This document shows positions 50,845-53,280 of a stretch of DNA of 53,280 nt, in pieces. A program made the position numbers and the translations under genes. Each line of letters begins with the position of its first letter. The stretch's first letter is position 1. Source of the DNA: Methanocorpusculum sp. (GTDB lineage: Archaea > Halobacteriota > Methanomicrobia > Methanomicrobiales > Methanocorpusculaceae); the NCBI GenBank assembly GCA_029987115.1, contig DALTWK010000013.1, positions 1-53,280 on the forward strand, given 5' to 3'. A model generated the notes under the pieces. It was not told the origin of the DNA and ran no database searches. It was given only the letters and a program-made list of their open reading frames with translations.

Positions 50845-51801
50845 TTATTGCAGAACTAAGATACGACGGGTGAGGCTTTTGTGAACATATTGTTCATAGA
50901 AACCGGCTACTTCAAAACCTGCAGGTTCGGCAAAGGAACGAATGTCTTTGTGGGTCACAACGACGGCTTTTCGTCCTTTTTTCAGAACACGTCTGATTTC
51001 GTTAAGCGAGCCACGGTAGAGTGCATCGAGTGTGTCGGCGCCGATTCGCGTTGATTGCCCGTATGGCAAATCGGTTGCTACAGCATCGAAGCATTCGTCT
51101 GGGTATGGCATTTTTGTTGCATCGGCGCGAATTATGCAACCGTCTGGGATGTTCATTTTACATCCACCAAGCATCTCGGAATCATAATCGCCTCCAACCG
51201 CACGCACCCCCATTATGTGGCTTTCAAGAAGCATACCCCCCGTTCCGCAGAATGGGTCCAGAAGCAGTTCTCCTGGTTTGACACAGGTTAGATTAACCAG
51301 AGCCCGTGCCATCAGGGGCATCATCACTCCCGGATGGAAGTATGCACGCTGGCTAGGATTTCGTGAAGCATACCCTCCACGATCAATCGTGTAGAGTACA
51401 CGTCCAAGCCAGCAATGACCGTCGCTGAACACTGCGCGATAGACAGTTTCCGGATTTTTAAAGGAAACTTTTCCAGTTATCAGCGATCCCATCATTTTCT
51501 CTAGTTCGAGCTGGGATGCATCAACGACAGCCGGATGAATCTTTCGAGCCCGACAGCAATAGGTCGTATCAGCAGTTATTGCAAGAGATTCAAGGAGTTC
51601 CTGCAGAGCATGATAGGTTCCGTCACATTCTCCGAGAAGTTCGGAGACTGTGTGAGTTTCAGCGAGCCGTGTTGTCTCTTTCGGATAAGGAGTATCAGCG
51701 ACTGCGATGCCGTTTGCACGTGACGTCACCGTTCCGACACAAGCAATTTCGGCGGCAGAGAGTTCCTGATTCTCTCCGGAGAGTTCATACAGCAGATTCA
51801 T
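50845..51801 (-). CDS. tRNA (guanine(10)-N2)-dimethyltransferase
   Basis: 318 residues. N-terminal THUMP region followed by a Rossmann methyltransferase. The SAM motif is DPFCGTGGMLLES, and the N-methylation motif is DLPYG. The style is that of archaeal Trm-G10/Trm11, which methylates G10 of tRNA. The THUMP part is short and diverged. It starts five bases after the stop of the DUF2156 gene on the same strand. Confidence 0.9.
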   Translation of the reverse strand: MNLLYELSGENQELSAAEIACVGTVTSRANGIAVADTPYPKETTRLAETHTVSELLGECDGTYHALQELLESLAITADTTYCCRARKIHPAVVDASQLELEKMMGSLITGKVSFKNPETVYRAVFSDGHCWLGRVLYTIDRGGYASRNPSQRAYFHPGVMMPLMARALVNLTCVKPGELLLDPFCGTGGMLLESHIMGVRAVGGDYDSEMLGGCKMNIPDGCIIRADATKMPYPDECFDAVATDLPYGQSTRIGADTLDALYRGSLNEIRRVLKKGRKAVVVTHKDIRSFAEPAGFEVAGFYEQYVHKSLTRRILVLQ

Positions 51802-51806
51802 CCGTC

Positions 51807-52718
51807 TTACATATGGGTTGTATCATCTATTAAATGAGTATCAAGAGAGAAGGCTTTGACAAAACGCTCTGGGTGATAGCGGCGTTTTGACTCCCGAAGA
51901 CCAGGCTCTTTCATATCTCCTTCTCTATTAATCCACACATAACGCTCTTTGAGACGGCGTGCAGTTTCTTGATTGATGATTTTGAAGATGCCCGGGTAAC
52001 GCTTGAGTCCTTTTTCATAGTGAATTAGTACCATATCTGTTTGGCTCGTTTCCCAAATCGATGCCGCGCCGATACATCCATCATCCATTCTGATGCAGAT
52101 TCCTTCGAGATTCAAATCATCCCAATGTGAGAAGGAAATGGATACTGCTCTGGACTCTTCAGAGAGGGTATAGTTAGATTCGGCATTCTTATCTATACTC
52201 CAGGTACGAATCATCTGCAGTACCTCAGGGCGATTCTTAGAGGTAATGTTTTCAACAGTGTAGGTATATTCACGATGAAATTTGTTAATCTGTCCGCGGA
52301 TACCAACATATTTTTTTCCAGGGAGATAGGCGAGAGTCTCTGATTTGTAGCAGTATTCAAAATAACCATCCTGCTCTTCAACGATAAGGTTTGGAAAGAG
52401 TTTGGAAATCGGCTCTAGCAGTGCCTCATCGAAAACGGAGATTGATGCATCAAGAGAATGGGCAAATGTAACGAGTTCTGAAACAAGATCTGGATTAAAA
52501 TCTCCTATTGGAAAATGAAATGAATGTTTTCCATCATAGATACAGTCGATGATGAGGTGATTCTTATATTCGGCAAAATAACAGGGTGAATAATGTTCCC
52601 AACTGAGGATGGTAACAGGAGAATATTCAGAATGGAACTGAGGAAATGCTTCGAGGTATCTGTCAAGAATATATTTATTATCAAAGGTAATCGGCCTGAA
52701 CAGATTGATATTCAGCAT
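51807..52718 (-). CDS. DUF2156-family protein
   Basis: 303 residues, GNAT-like fold of the DUF2156 family that includes the C-terminal domain of phosphatidylglycerol lysyltransferase. Typical stretches are FRPITFDNKYILDRYL, QFHSEYSPVTILSWEHY and the late IFKIINQETARRL. No membrane segment is seen. A soluble aminoacyl- or acyl-transfer role is a family-level guess. It starts two bases after the acetyltransferase stop, so the pair is likely one unit. Confidence 0.85.
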   Translation of the reverse strand: MLNINLFRPITFDNKYILDRYLEAFPQFHSEYSPVTILSWEHYSPCYFAEYKNHLIIDCIYDGKHSFHFPIGDFNPDLVSELVTFAHSLDASISVFDEALLEPISKLFPNLIVEEQDGYFEYCYKSETLAYLPGKKYVGIRGQINKFHREYTYTVENITSKNRPEVLQMIRTWSIDKNAESNYTLSEESRAVSISFSHWDDLNLEGICIRMDDGCIGAASIWETSQTDMVLIHYEKGLKRYPGIFKIINQETARRLKERYVWINREGDMKEPGLRESKRRYHPERFVKAFSLDTHLIDDTTHM

Positions 52719-52720
52719 GA

Positions 52721-53107
52721 TTATTCTTCCTTCAGCATTGGAGTATATTTATCCATGGCGGAGAAACCGGCGCGATTATAGAACTCTTCCTTCCCTGGGG
52801 CTGAGATAAGACCTATCCAGGTGTGACCAGTTGCAAGCGCGTATTTTTTAAGCGCTTGAACGATTCTGGTACCGACTCCCTTATTTCGATATTCGGGAAA
52901 AACAACAACATCTTGGATATAGCAGTCAGAGGAACCATCACTGATGAGTCTCCCCATACCAGCGGTTTTACCCGCGCGGTCGATTGCAACAATAACAAAG
53001 AAACTACCATCAATTAAGCGCGGAATTTGAGCTGAATCCCAGCCCATTTCCCACCAACCACCAGCACGGTAAAGTTCGACAATTTCATTTTCGTCCCAAG
53101 ATTTCAC
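52721..53107 (-). CDS. GNAT-family N-acetyltransferase
   Basis: 128 residues. The acetyl-CoA motif A is VVVFPEYRNKGVGTRIVQAL (R/Q-x-x-G-x-G/A form, here RNKGVG). The substrate is unknown. First gene of the minus-strand run acetyltransferase-DUF2156-Trm-G10-nuclease-like protein. Confidence 0.9.
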   Translation of the reverse strand: MKSWDENEIVELYRAGGWWEMGWDSAQIPRLIDGSFFVIVAIDRAGKTAGMGRLISDGSSDCYIQDVVVFPEYRNKGVGTRIVQALKKYALATGHTWIGLISAPGKEEFYNRAGFSAMDKYTPMLKEE

Positions 53108-53212
53108 TGCGTTTAGTGATATTTTATCGTATTCCGTGATAATTCACCTGAATTTCATAATGTATACGATGTAATTTCATATGAGGATAACGAAGAATTA
53201 CAATTCGTCACG

Positions 53213-53220
53213 TTTATATT
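53213..53220 (+). promoter_or_regulatory. TATA box facing off the window end
   Basis: TTTATATT, with a predicted start near 53242. A short palindrome (GAATT-AC-AATTC, 53195-53206) lies just upstream and could be an operator. Confidence 0.45.
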
Positions 53221-53250
53221 GGTCTGCATCTAATGTTGTTACCTCGAAAG

Positions 53251-53274
53251 TTCACTGGTTTCTGAGCCGGTGAA
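53251..53274 (+). other. Hairpin in a leader cut by the window edge
   Basis: TTCACTGG (53251-53258) pairs with CCGGTGAA (53267-53274) with one T-G pair and an 8-base loop. It would be just inside a transcript from the TATA box at 53213. It could be the start of a small RNA or a 5' leader; the gene is outside the window. Confidence 0.4.
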
Positions 53275-53280
53275 TTGAGT

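Noticed and set aside
1..53280. CRISPR arrays, insertion sequences, prophage, integrases, rRNA
   Set aside because: None was seen: no direct-repeat arrays, transposase, integrase or phage-like proteins among the genes read.

Overview
This window is archaeal chromosome and almost certainly comes from a mesophilic hydrogenotrophic methanogen. It begins in the operon for tetrahydromethanopterin S-methyltransferase (Mtr). It also carries O-phosphoseryl-tRNA synthetase (SepRS), DNA topoisomerase VI, RadA/RadB, eIF6, ribosomal proteins S19e, L31e, L39e and L18a, prefoldin, RNase P Rpr2 and archaeosine and wyosine tRNA-modification enzymes. A bacterial-type MutS-MutL pair, about 50% GC and the style of the proteins point to Methanomicrobiales. 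A Methanocorpusculum-like organism is my best guess from protein recognition, not a database result.

Layout. 1-1384: end of the mtr operon, in which the MtrA linker runs in one frame into an MtrG-like domain, followed by mtrH. 1448-4073: thpR-cca-larE. 4081-5394: an ion permease (minus). 5522-6724: thiI. 6763-11204 (minus): 6-phospho-3-hexuloisomerase, aminotransferase, M42 peptidase and serA. 11205-11491: a gap with a possible small structured RNA. 11492-16210: a TetR regulator divergent from an RND/MMPL exporter, its secreted partner (frame broken at a run of seven G) and a cell-surface protein. 16276-20601: larC-radB and a CDC48/VAT ATPase with enlarged lids. 20650-23310: an unknown protein, an M20 peptidase and the archaeosine enzyme RaSEA. 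23320-28070 (minus): unknown small gene-mutS-mutL. 28240-31103: hypC-hypA-hypE-pyrC. 31108-33873: phosphoglycolate phosphatase, radA, pyridoxal kinase. 33957-39207: mobB, taw1, sepS, fumarase alpha and beta, a lipase-like hydrolase. 39239-41527: small membrane protein, rpiA, purN, rpr2 and a YhbY-like RNA-binding protein with no normal start codon. 41575-44811: a translation operon (S19e, PDCD5, PP-loop ATPase, L39e, L31e, eIF6, L18a, prefoldin alpha) behind a hairpin-rich leader. 44901-44984: tRNA-Ser(UGA). 45091-49546: small membrane protein, hisS, top6B, top6A. 49550-53107 (minus): GNAT acetyltransferase, DUF2156 protein, tRNA G10 methyltransferase and a PD-(D/E)XK-like protein. 53108-53280 ends in a promoter and hairpin cut by the window edge.

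The genes are mostly core functions in tight, often overlapping operons: methyl transfer, NiFe-hydrogenase maturation, nickel-pincer-type cofactor genes (larC, larE), tRNA maturation and modification (cca, thiI, RaSEA, Taw1, Trm-G10, RNase P), recombination and mismatch repair, and carbon metabolism. I see no CRISPR array, insertion sequence, prophage or rRNA. The most unusual items are the MtrA-MtrG fusion, the possible ncRNA at 11381-11490, the leader of rps19e, the G7 frameshift next to an AT-rich block in the exporter partner, the missing start codon of the YhbY-like gene and the nuclease-like protein at 49550-50842.
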